Below, piece by piece: positions 34,070-44,763 of a stretch of 64,000 nt of DNA. The translations under genes and the position numbers were made by a program. Within the stretch, counting starts at the first letter, position 1, and every line of letters begins with the position of its first letter. Source of the DNA: Coptis chinensis (lineage: Eukaryota; Streptophyta; Magnoliopsida; Ranunculales; Ranunculaceae); assembly GCA_015680905.1 (NCBI GenBank), contig CM027385.1, positions 81,303,501 through 81,367,500 on the forward strand, given 5' to 3'. The notes below the pieces were generated by a model, which searched no databases, was not told where the DNA came from, and was given only the letters and a program-made list of their open reading frames with translations.

Positions 34070-36747
34070 TTATTGAACCTTTCCCTGAGTTGGTGCTGGC
34101 GGCGGGAGGGTATACAAGGACTTCAGCTGGCTGCTTATGAGCTTGCTATTGTGAACAGTCAACTGAAGTTCCACGTCATCGGACCACCACTGCTCCAACC
34201 CATGAGCCTCAAGAAACTTCTGTTTGCCCTTGGACATCACGAAAAGCTTTGCAGCAGCTTGACCATGAGAGGGATTGGTGTTTTCCTTATTAGAATCATC
34301 GGCTGCTTTGGCCTGGATATTAGGATTTCCTGCTGGTTCATTATAGTAGCAACATATGTAGTCGCTGTTGTTGACATATAGATGTGGAATCCATTTTCCA
34401 CACATCTTGGCTATAATTGCAGGCTTCTCTTCATAGTTGGTCTGACTCTCAGCACTGGAAGGAAGAATAGATTTGAATCTTTTCCAAGCAAAGCCGGCTT
34501 TCTCTCCAATAGATCTCAGGCTCATAGCTAAGGAAACAGAAGGCGGGTTGAACAAGTGTGTCTCCACAAATACTCCTTGTTTGGCTAGCGTCTTACCCAC
34601 TTGGAGAGCAAAGCCAGCCCCCAAGGAATGTCCTGCAACACATACATTGCTACTTCCGTACTTTTCTACTATCAATTTGAGAGCTTCAAGTGCTGTGCTA
34701 AATCTTACAGAACCTTTCAAGCTTTCCCAAGCTAGGAAACGAAGGTCATCCTCGATATCTCTTCTAATGGTTGGGCTCTTCAGTAATGTTCCTCTGAGAG
34801 CTAGAACAGCCCTTGGTGCACCACTGGGTCTCATTAAAATGAAATCAGATAGAGCAGCAGAGCGGTCCCATTCTAATACTGCCCCAAAGATGGAACCATC
34901 TCGCTCGTCAACTAAGGTTTGGGTCACCTTATATTTGAAAGGTTTCCACCAATTCGGAGCAAGTGATGTCTCTTCCTTCTTGTTTTCCTGTCTGTCAAGT
35001 TCGAGAAGGTAAACCGCTTGGATGAAGCATGCTATAACTGTTCTTCTATAATTCCCGTCCTTCCTGCAATCAGAGTTGTTTTAAGTACGAGGTAAGTTGC
35101 TTTTATATCAAAACATTTAGTACTGAATATATAAAGTAGAAATAGGATTACTTGCAATCAGTGAATAAATATACTTATATAATGAAAAGTAGACAGCAGA
35201 AGTGATCGTTAAGATAGTACTATTTGTAGAATAAAGAAAACAGTGAGACAAGTCAGGAACAACCTTACATTTCTAAAGAACAAAGTTTGTCCATCAAAAT
35301 TTGAATCTTCCCAAACAAATAGTTTTTTGCAATAGGAGACTGTCTCCATGAGTGTTCCAATTGTTTTCCATCAAAATTCGAATCTTCCCAAACAATTAGT
35401 TTTTGGCAATAGGAGACTGTCTCCATGTGTTCCCACAGTCTCACTCCAGAACATCTTCAGTCTTTTTACGAGTTCTTTTGTAGCACTCAACTTAAAAATC
35501 CTATAATTTGTATGCTAGCAATCCCATACCAAATTTAGCTATCTTATCGTCCTTACTGATGGATATACTGATTCTACAGTCACGCAGTTTAGTCAACATT
35601 TTGCCTACAAAATACAAACTCAGCATATTCCTCTTCACTCTCCCCCACTGTTTAGGAAGGTTGTCCAGCATACCACACCTTCGTAAGTCTTTTTACGAGT
35701 TCTTTTATAGCACTCAACCTAAAATCCCTCTAAATCGAATGCTAGCAATCCCATCCCAACATTAACTATCTTAACTTCTAATCTTCACACTTATCCATTG
35801 ACTATACTGATCCTATAGGCACGCACTTCACTCAACATTTTGCCTACAAAATGCACCTTAAATTAACGCATCTCTCTCTCTCTCTCTCTCGTGTGCTTGT
35901 TTGTGTGTTTAACTTTCATTTACTACATTTGTTTGTCAATGAAGTTAAACAGGCAAACCAAGTAAAGGTACTTTGGTAAACCATACTACAACTGAACATG
36001 CCCATTGAGTCAGAGATATATATGTACATGACTATGGCAAAGTGACGCGACACCTATGGAAAACAATAACATATAACTGAACTGAAATGCCTAAATCACA
36101 AAATGGGCACTCAGTATTCACAACTCACAAACTTAACTTATAATCAGTTATCTGAATTTGAGATAGGTGGTGGTCAATCCAATCCCCTAAGCCCCTAATC
36201 AATGACCATACAATAACTAAACATGTATAAATCCAATTGAGTGATTAATAAAACAACAACAACAGCAACAATCACAAGCACAACGCTATCAACACAAACA
36301 ATCTCAAAAATACAGATCTCAAACTTGTATGCCTACTAAATTTCTTCCCAAAAGAAAATTTTTCAGTGAATTAATCGATCCCCATTGTAAATTCAAAACA
36401 GCTCAAAAAGCCCAACATCTAAACAATAGCAAAAACGCAAAAAACAGAGCAAAAAGTATAAAAAAACAGATGAACAAAAAGAAATTCAAAACAATTCAAA
36501 CATCCCCAACATCAAAACAATAGCAAAAAACCGCAAAACAGAACAAAAAGTATGAAAAAAAGCTAACTTACCAGCTAGAACTAATAAGCTCTCTCCAATT
36601 CGGTGAAGATATATTTCTAGGCCCAGAAACATGAAAAGCATAAGGATGATGTTCTGCACCCTTGTTTACCACTTCAACTACCTCTTCTACACATTGCTTC
36701 ACCATCAATTCACCCACCACCACTTCTCTTCCTTCTATGCCTTGCAT
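34070..36747 (-). CDS. Alpha/beta hydrolase of the At4g10955 (lipase class 3-like) family, intact
   Basis: Two exons, 36747-36572 and 35063-34070, join through a 1.5-kb intron into 390 codons (389 residues). Exon 1 starts MQGIEGREVVVGELMVK and contains HPYAFHVSGPRNISSPNWRE. Exon 2 opens RRTVIACFIQAVYLLELDRQ. The nucleophile elbow is GHSLGAG (Ser near residue 205), preceded by RAVLALRGT and DDLRFLAWESLKGSVRF. Candidate downstream acid and His residues are in ICCYYNEP and AHGLEQWW, but I cannot assign them surely. Plant proteins of this family are annotated as GDSL esterase/lipase At4g10955 or lipase-like; the substrate is unknown. No signal peptide is evident. Its promoter and first 13 codons are duplicated at 38519-38767. 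Confidence 0.9.
35296..35860. repeat. Two direct-repeat pairs in the hydrolase intron
   Basis: A unit of about 75 bp (CCATCAAAATT.GAATCTTCC to GACTGTCTCCATG) occurs at about 35293-35360 and 35368-35431. A longer unit (TCTTTTTACGAGTTCTTTT to CAACATTTTGCCTACAAAAT) occurs at about 35461-35613 and 35690-35853, with more divergence. A (CT)n run follows at 35871-35890. They look like local tandem duplications. Confidence 0.75.
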
Positions 36748-37590
36748 GTGTGCCAGTGTGTGTGAGAGAGAGAGAAAGATAACGTTTTGAGATTAAGGAA
36801 TCTTCTTTCAGTTGTTCTCTTTCTCCACTTGGTAGAAAAAGTTGACAAATTTTGATTCCCCTCAAATATCAAGTTGTAGAAAAACGCCTGGAACAAATAG
36901 TAGTCGTTATTATTGTGGTTTGCATGCTTTTCCAACGGTCATATTTCTATTTCTATCATAAAAATGTTTTGAAAACCAAACCGGTAATCAAACGGATTTT
37001 TTGTTAAAATGGTTCAACCACGTTCAACCATAGTTCGACTTGGTCGAACCGATTGATGTTTATTTAGCAAATTTTTTAATAATTACAATAATAAAATAAA
37101 TAAATACATGTTTTAATTCAATATTAATTGATATTATATATCAAAATAAATTTCTTATACAAGAAATACATAGTAGTATGTTGGTTTGGAGTTTGGATTA
37201 TCTTGTTTAGGTGTTAGGTTCAACTCTCCACATTATCAATTTTTCAAAAAAAAAAAAAAAAAAAAAAAAATTATATAAGAGTGATCCGGTTTAAAACTGA
37301 ACCGGTTCGCCGGTTCAACTACGGTTTAAGCTTAGATCGAGAGTCCAACCATAAACTCAAATTTTAACTGAACCGAACCGAAAATTTACCGGTTCCAATC
37401 GGACCCCGGTTCAACCACCGGTCCGGTCCGGTATTCATAACCCGTTTGTCGGGTTGTGGCCCAACCAAAGGTCTGTTTATGGGCTGGATCCAGTTGGGAA
37501 ATTGAAACTCAAGTTTGGCCCGTGTTAAAAAATAGTTGACCATGAATTCATCTCATAAAATGTACATTAATCTGGTAAATGTATATATCA
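36709..37590. repeat. Segmental duplication, copy A (hydrolase promoter)
   Basis: Sequence from the hydrolase exon 1 through its upstream region matches 38519-38884 and, past the LINE and MITE there, 43057-43610. Shared parts include CTTCTCTTCCTTCTAT, ATTCCCCTCAAATAT, CAACGGTCATATTTCTATT, GGCCCAACC, AATAGTTGACCAT and CTCATA.AATGTA. Copy A keeps the working gene and carries an extra 479-bp insertion. Confidence 0.85.
36962..37440. mobile_element. Insertion in copy A with inverted ACCGG-rich ends (non-autonomous TIR-like)
   Basis: Copy B reads straight through CTATCATAACCCC, whereas copy A has 479 extra bases between CTATCATAA and the CCCG that follows a second TTCATAA. The left end has TTTTGAAAACCAAACCGG; the right end, inverted, reads TTATGAATACCGGACCGG. 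The interior has ACCGGTTCAACC-type motifs and a poly-A run near 37246-37270. The target duplication of about 8 bp is imperfect (TATCATAA and ATTCATAA). A hAT-like MITE is the best guess. Confidence 0.7.
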
Positions 37591-38518
37591 GTTCAATTCT
37601 ACTTCTCAGCTTCCTCCCTTCCTTCTCTACATCTTCTCCTCTCTCTTCTCTTCGATCTAGCTATGGGCTGTTTCTTCTTAATGAAGCAGACCCAACAACT
37701 GATTAAGATTGTAATAATTGTTTTATTATAAGGTCAAACATGTAATTAAGATTGTAGTTCTATTTGTTGCAACCTTGCCTGCAAAAAAAAAAAAATAGGT
37801 GCGCTCCATATCAGTATTTCCGCACAACATGTTACTCACACATGTGCTAATGTCATCTTTGACTTTTTAACAAAACCAATTATTTTACCAATTATAAATT
37901 TTACAAATCTTAAAACTCTATTTTTACTTCTATTTTTTTTTCTATATTTTTTCGTTTTCGTTTTCTTTTTCCTCTTCTATATTTCATTTGTTTCCATTTT
38001 TATTTATTTATTTTTTGTTAACTATCATTTTATTTAATGTTTAAAAATTTATATAATACCTTTTTTCGGGAGCCAAAATGAAGTAATAATAATAATGTAA
38101 TATGCTATTACGTACAAAGTTTTATGTTGTATAAATATATTAAATTTAATCTAATATATATAAATTTATACGATACTTAATATTTCGGTTTTTGATAGAA
38201 TTTGGTTGACACGTTCACACGTATAAGTACACGCTCATAGAGCATGTATAATACTAGTATAGTATACAAAATTGTGAAAAAGAAACAGTTCACAATTAGC
38301 CAAAAATTTTAATTTATTTCACAATTAGCCAAATTTTTTAATTTATTGACTACATTTGGCAAAGTTAGAAAATTTTGATATTTTTTTATTATTTGTCACA
38401 ATATCAAAAATAGTTAGGAGATCATATCTACAAAAAATTAGTCTAATCTAAAACTTATAAATATTCTAACGATTTTGAGTTTGTTTACATGTTTTTATAA
38501 GAGATTTTAGATTGTCCT
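37591..38518. other. No gene seen
   Basis: Very AT-rich spacer between the two copies of the duplicated promoter. No reading frame or repeat of note. Confidence 0.4.
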
Positions 38519-38884
38519 TTCACCCACCACCACTTCTCTTCCTTCTATTCTTTGCATGTGTGTCAGTGTGTGTGAGAAAGAGAAAGATAGCATTTTGAGA
38601 TTATAGAATCTGCTTTTAGTTGTTCTCCACTTGTAGAAAAAGCTCAAAATTTTTGATTCCCCTCAAATATAAAGTTCTAGAAAAACGCCATGAAGAAATA
38701 ATAGACGTTATTTTTGTGGTTTCCATGTTTTTTTTCCAACGGTCATATTTCTATTTCTATCATAACCCCTTATCGATTGGCCGGTGGCCCAACCTATTTT
38801 ATTCATGTGTTATGGGATGGATCTAGTTGGTTAATTGAAAATCAAGTTTGGCCCATGTGATATTTCTTAGCCACAAAATAGTTG
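38519..38884. repeat. Segmental duplication, copy B (promoter without gene)
   Basis: This copy starts in the hydrolase coding region. On the minus strand the ATG at 38557 is followed by about 13 matching codons (MQRIEGREVVVGE) before similarity ends at 38519. It runs upstream without the 479-bp insertion of copy A, and is cut at GACCATAACTC by the LINE. It continues beyond the LINE at 43057. If the duplicated promoter still works, it would drive minus-strand transcription into sequence without a gene. Confidence 0.85.
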
Positions 38885-41800
38885 ACCATAACTCCTTCTC
38901 TCACTTAAAGATAGCATCTTGGAATTGTAGAGGCAGTAAAAAGAGCTCTACAGTTCAGTATATCCAACAGCAATTCCAACTTCATAAATTTGATATATGT
39001 TATATAATGGAAACTAAAGCGAATGAACCCGATAGTAAGACCCGTACTCATGCATTACCTTTTTCTCATAAGTTTATTCTTCCTGTAGTAGGCCTCAGTG
39101 GCGGCATTTGGCTTATGTGGAACTCTAACATTATTTTGAAAATTAATTTTGCCTCCCAAAACATTATTCATGCAGAAATATCCTTTCCTCAAAATCCTTC
39201 AATTTTCTTTGTCTCTTTCATCTATGCTCCACCAAAACCAAAAGAACGATTTGTTTTCTGGCAACACCTTCGACATCAACAATGTTTTATGACGGATGCT
39301 TGGCTTTTGATAGGGGACTTTAATGAACTTTTACAGCCATGGGAAAAATTTGGCAGACCTTATCACCATTCAAAATCTTCCAATGAGTTTGCAAACTTAG
39401 TGTATGATGCCAACATCCAGGACATTGGTTTTTCTGGAGTCACTCACACTTGGTCTAACAATCAAAACCTCCTCAGTTTAATAAAAGAGCGGCTGGATAA
39501 AGCCTTTTTAAATGAACTTGCTTTTCAATCTTTTCCAAATGCTACTCTTTTCACCTTTCCAATCATTCACTCTGATCATAGTATGATTCTTTTTGACTCA
39601 TATCCAAAGCACGCTAAAACATGAAAATCTTTTTATTTTCAAAGTGCCTGGACACAGGATCCTTCCTACAAAGAAATTGTTCAACAAAACCGGTCTCCTA
39701 TAACTCAGGCCTCTACTTTCCTTACTAACCTGAATTATGTTAAGAGTGGACTGCTAAAATGGAATAAATCTCACTTCAACAAAAGTCATTTCGAAATACA
39801 ACATCTTTTACAAATTATAAGTCAAATTCAGTTATCTAATCCTTCATATAATACAATTGCTCTAGAAAATGAGATCAAACACAAGATCAGTGCGATTAAC
39901 CTTAAACAGGAAACCTACTGGTGTGAGAAATCCAGGTTTTTAAAGCTCTCTTTGGGTGATAATAACACAAAATTTTTTCATAATGTAGCCAATGGTAGGA
40001 GAAATCAAAATAAAATCCTTTTGTTAAAAAATGAAAACGATATTTGGTTGAATAACAGGCAAGACATTGGTGTTCATATTGTTAACTATTATAAAAAGCT
40101 TTTTGCCTCCTCTACTCCATCCATCCCTGACCATATTCCCCATATAGAAAGTATGATTACAGATCAAGATAATGACTTGCTAACGCAATCTATCTCATTA
40201 TCCGAGATACATCTTTGCTCTCTTTGCTATGGACCGGGTAAAGGCTCCGCCCCGATGGATTTACTCCATTATTCTATCAAGATAACTGGGATTTGCTTAA
40301 AAATGATTTACTACATGTTATACATGATTTTTTCACTAATAATAATTTGTTACAATCTTTTAACCACACAAATATTACTCTCATCCCTAAGATACCTCAT
40401 CCTAGTAAAGTCAGTTCCTATCGACCTATTAGTCTATGTAATATTGTTTATAGAATCATCTCTAAAATTCTAGCTAACAGGCTTAAGCCCTTTCTAGGAA
40501 AGCTAATTTCTCCTATGCAGTCTGCTTTTGTTAAGCAGAGGCAGATTTTAGATAATACTATCATCCTTCATGAGATTCTTCACAAGCTAAAAAAGAAAAA
40601 AAGTATTCATGGTTGTATGGCCCTAAAATTAGATATGCATAAAGCGTTTGATCAACTTGAGTGGGCTTTCATTTTGAAGATGCTGGAGCAATATAAGTTT
40701 TGTCGAAAATGGATTAGTTGGATTACAACTTGTTTAACCTCTACTTCCTTCTCCATCAACCTTAATGGTTCCTCTTTTGGTAAATTTACTGCGTCTAGAG
40801 GTTTTAGACAAGGGTATCCTTTATCCCTTTTCATCTTCATTTCATGTTCTGAGTTTTTATCTAGGAAGATTTCCTCTCTGTTAACTTCGAAGCATATTCA
40901 TGGTATTCATATTTCTTGATCGGACGATGCACATTTACTCACCTTATGTTCGCTGATGATTGTTTTATTTTCATGCGTGCTAATATTGCAGAAGCACATC
41001 AATTTTTAACTAGTTTAACCCAATATTGTGCTATGTCTGGTCAATCTGTCAATTTTAGTAAATCTTCCTTGATTTTTAGTCATAACTTGCATCATAAACA
41101 TAAAAAAATTATCTCTAAGATTTTCAAAATACCTTTAGCTAATACTAGTAATTCTTATTTAGGTATAGACTTTAACCCGGTGAAACCTAATCATGCATAT
41201 TAGTACCTCCCGCATTATGAAAAATGTGCTCTCTCAAATCAACAACTGGAATAACAAGTTTTTGTCTATGGTAGTACTCTCATTAAAAGTGTAGTATCTG
41301 CTCTCTCTATTTATTCTATGCAAACCACTTTGTTTCCTAAGGCTTTTTGCCATTCTTTAGACATGATAAATGCTAATTTCTGGTGGGGGCATAATGAACA
41401 TGGTAGTCATAAGCTAGATCTGTTAAATTGGGCTGCCTGTTGTCGTAAGAAAAGCTTGGCTGGTGTCGGATTCAAGCATTCCTGGTTTCAAAATAAAGCT
41501 CTTATAGCTAAGTTATGTTGGAAGCTCTTGACAGAGCCTGAGTTGTTCTGGGCCAAGCTTATTAAGGCTAAATATTTTTGTCATGTTCATTTCTTGTATG
41601 CGAAAAAGAGTAGTTCTGCTTCTAAGTGGTGGAAGAACATTATCAAGGTAAGAAATGATATCTCTCACCTTCATTGTTGGAGAATAACTGATGGTAATAA
41701 TATTAGCATTTGGGATGATAACTGGATCCCTTCTCTTCATTTTAAGAAGCCTTTTGGACCTCAACCCAACCCTCTGACCTCTGTTAGATATGTTTCTGAG

Positions 41801-43019
41801 GTGATTGATAATGTTTCTCATTCTTGGAATACTAGTTTGTTAGATACGATTTTCACTAAAGCTATTGTGGATGAGATTTTACAAACTAAGTTATTTCCTT
41901 TGGATTTAGAACATAAAATTTTTTGGCCGTTAGAAAAAAATGGGGTATTCACTGTCAAATCTATTTACAATTGGTTTCTGAGTCAATCTCAGAATTGTAG
42001 TCTTACCAGGTCTATGGTATCTGTTAAATCTATGTGGAGTCATGTTTGGAACACTAAAACTCCTCATCGTATTAAGCTCTTCATGTGGAAGTTGCTTAAT
42101 GGTATTTTGCCTACTAGGAAGTTGTTATTTGAAAAGCATGTACGTTCTGTTTCCATCTGCCCTCGTTGTCAGTCGGTGTGTGAGAGTTTAGAGCATGCTA
42201 TTTTTAGCTGCCCCAATCTTGATAAGATTTGGTTCGCTTCCCCCCTTGCCATGCGTTTCCAAATTTGGCCTCCAAACTTTTCTGTCTCTGATGTAGTTAG
42301 AAAAGTTATCTCCAATGGTAACTCAAAAGATAGCATTATTCATAATTTATCTATTCTAGCATCTATCGCATACATGATTTGGTTAGATAGAAATTCTATG
42401 GTTTTTGATCCTCATTATAAGGGCATTTCTCATATTCAGATGCTTGAGCAAGCACGTATGAGTATTATTCCAAACACTCCTCCTATAGTTTTGAAGTATT
42501 TGATTCCAGAAGGGCATGTTTCTGAGCTTTTTATGCTTGCTTGTGATGGCAGTTTTGACCCCATCTCTTTGCAAGCTGGTGTGGGCTATACAATGAATAG
42601 ATGAAATTTTGATATTTGCTATGCGAGGAAACAAGCCCGTCGCAGATGGGATCACCGAAGAGGCGAGTCGCAAGCAAATAAAACCGGATTGGAACAAGCC
42701 CGTCGGCTAAGTGTTAACAAAGTGGTTGTCCGTTCGATAATAAGAGCATCGTCCAAGAGTTGAATGGAGTATCGCCAGATGTTTCTTGGTCTTCGTTGGA
42801 ATTTTGCAAGAGATACATCATCTCAAAACTAGTTTAGGTTTACGTAAAATTGTCTTTTGTCCTAGAGAGTCGATCAAACATGCCCATCTTATGGCAAGCA
42901 TCGGGGTCGTCTAATCTGTCGATAGTATGTAACGACCAAGTTCCTGGCGGTGAAACTTGGGTTCTATGATGTCGATCATGTCGTATGAACTTTTTGCTCT
43001 TGGTTAATGGAATGGAAAG

Positions 43020-43056
<37 letters not shown>
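38885..43056 (+). mobile_element. LINE (L1-type non-LTR retrotransposon), ORF2 only, broken
   Basis: The domain order is that of plant LINE ORF2. The endonuclease is at 38905-39620 (LKIASWNCRG, WLLIGDFNELL, IIHSDHSMI). Reverse transcriptase is at about 39940-41200 (LGDNNTKFFHN, LIPKIPHPSKVSSYRPISLC, LKLDMHKAFDQLEW, GFRQGYPLS, FADDC at about 40950). A zinc-knuckle RT-associated domain follows at about 42030-42230 (VWNTKTPHRIKLFMWKLLNG, ICPRC..CESLEHAIFSC). The start of RNase H is near 42535 (LACDGSFDP). A 32-base poly(A) tail is at 43025-43056. Stops at about 39622, 40918 and 41201 and several frame changes disable it. ORF1 is missing, so it is 5'-truncated. It sits in promoter copy B; only AACTC is shared at the two ends, so a clear target duplication is not seen. 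Confidence 0.92.
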
Positions 43057-43059
<3 letters not shown>

Positions 43060-43064
43060 ATATA

Positions 43065-43591
43065 CAATAGAACTCCGATAATTTAATACGCGATAAATTA
43101 ATTATCGTTATCGCATTTAAATAATAAAATTTGCCTGTCCCAATTTGAGCCAGTGGACTAAATTAATAATTTTGATAAATTTATAAGATAATAGATTTTA
43201 AAACAATTTCCGTGGAGTTTAGTGAAACCCATTATATTTATTACATAAATTGATATAAAAAATATATACAAATGAGATGAAATATTATGCCTTTTTAAAA
43301 TATAAGTCTCTTGTGGTGAAATTTAAGTCAAGCTGGATCTTAAATGACAATGATCATGTAAGATCACTTTGATACATAGCTATTTCCTAAAACATTAAAA
43401 CATAAGAGAACAAGTTCTTAAAGTATAATGAAATGTATATTAACACCATAGAAAATATTTATAGAGTAAACTTTGAACATTCATAAATATCTGGATAAAT
43501 TAATAACTATTAATTTACCGATTAATTAAAACCCCACTTAATTAATAGATTTTGTATGGTCCAATGGTATTAAATTATCGAGGTTCTACTG
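43065..43591. mobile_element. 527-bp Emigrant/pogo-like MITE with TA target site
   Basis: The left end CAATAGAACTCCGATAATTT and the inverted right end CAGTAGAACCTCGATAATTT are near-identical TIRs of about 24 bp, flanked by TA at 43063-43064 and 43592-43593. The TIR resembles Emigrant/Lemi1 elements of eudicots (Tc1/mariner-pogo group, TA duplication). It is non-coding and AT-rich. It inserted 8 bp after the LINE poly(A) tail. Confidence 0.85.
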
Positions 43592-43639
43592 TAATGTATA
43601 TTATTATGGTAAAAAAATAATAATAATAATAAATAAATA

Positions 43640-44270
43640 AATTGCGGTGCAACTTGTTGCTTGTACGTTTGTCTTAATTATTTGTAAAACTCGTTATCAT
43701 TATTAATAAAAAATTCCACTTATGAAAAAATAAATAAATAAAAAATTATGTAGCACATTGTAGATATTTTCTCGGTTTTAAATACCAACATGATCATATT
43801 GGAGATATTTTGTGTGATGGATTTTAGAGAGCTGGGTACAAGTGAAGAAAGAGACTCTGTTAACTTTCTCACTGATCCAAATGAGGGTAGATTGACACCC
43901 GGCTTGCGGATGTCTTGATTTATAGTTGGAATGAGGGAAAACATACATGTGTTGATGTAATTAGAGTCTCTCCATTGGTACGGTTGATGAATAGTGACTT
44001 TGAGGTGGGAGAAACAGTTGAGAGAGCATGGAAGATGGAGAAGCACGAGGAAATTATTGTAGGACTAACCAACATTGTTTTATTCCGTTCCGTTTCAACA
44101 CTTTTGGGTTTTTGGAACAATAGTCTATTGAGCTCCTCAAGAGACTTCAAAAAGTCATGGACAACAACATTATGACAGTAGGTTCTAACGAGTTTGTCTT
44201 TAAAATGATAGGATTTGCTATTCAGAAAGGATTTGCGGCACAGTTTGTTGTATGTTTGTCCTAATTATTT
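43640..44270 (+). mobile_element. Decayed retroelement-associated coding remnant, two 3' ends
   Basis: At about 43850-44250 the plus strand, across several frames, reads FLTDPNEGRLT, YSWNEGKHTCVDVIRVSPLV, KHEEI, FLKRVQ-like and SNEFVFKMIGFAIQKGFAAQ. I recognise this from plant proteins annotated as reverse-transcriptase-related, but cannot name the family. The tail just after it (about 44232-44310, TAATTATTTGTAATACTCGT) is also found at 43643-43735 without the coding part, so the 3' end of a second, more truncated copy lies directly upstream. Both end in A-rich AAATAAATAAA tracts. Confidence 0.55.
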
Positions 44271-44310
44271 GTAATACTCGTTATCAATCAAATTTCCACC
44301 TAATTTAAAA

Positions 44311-44763
44311 AAATAAATAAACAAATAAACATTATTTTAGTTACTCAAATTTTGAAGATTGACCAGATTTGGTGTATCTTAGTATATTTTGGTCTTTTGT
44401 TGGCTCTTTTTTTGTTTCGTTTGGCAATTGTGACAAATTTGATGCTTTAACCTTTTTGGCTATAAACCTATAAGATTCCTTCCACTTCTGAAAAAAGGTT
44501 GATTAAATGATTACTGTATTTATGTCTGCCTACATTTTATAGCAGCATTTGTAGTAAGGATATCATTGGGTTGGATTTAGCTTTAATAGGCCAATACCAA
44601 CCCAACAAATCCCATGGACTTTAGTGGAATGATCAATCAATTCTGTGGCAAAGCATATAAGTTTTCCTTATTAGCACTGTTGTTAAATACTTAAATCATA
44701 ATCTGAGCTGTACCATTTCTCTCTATATTGGCATAATTCTCTACTTGTTTTGCTGAGAAAAAT
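44311..44763. other. Spacer upstream of F-box pseudogene 1
   Basis: No gene seen. It may include the old F-box promoter. Confidence 0.35.

Noticed and set aside
34067-35012. Long plus-strand frames of 104 and 179 codons
   Set aside because: Shadows of the hydrolase exon 2 on the other strand; no independent motif.
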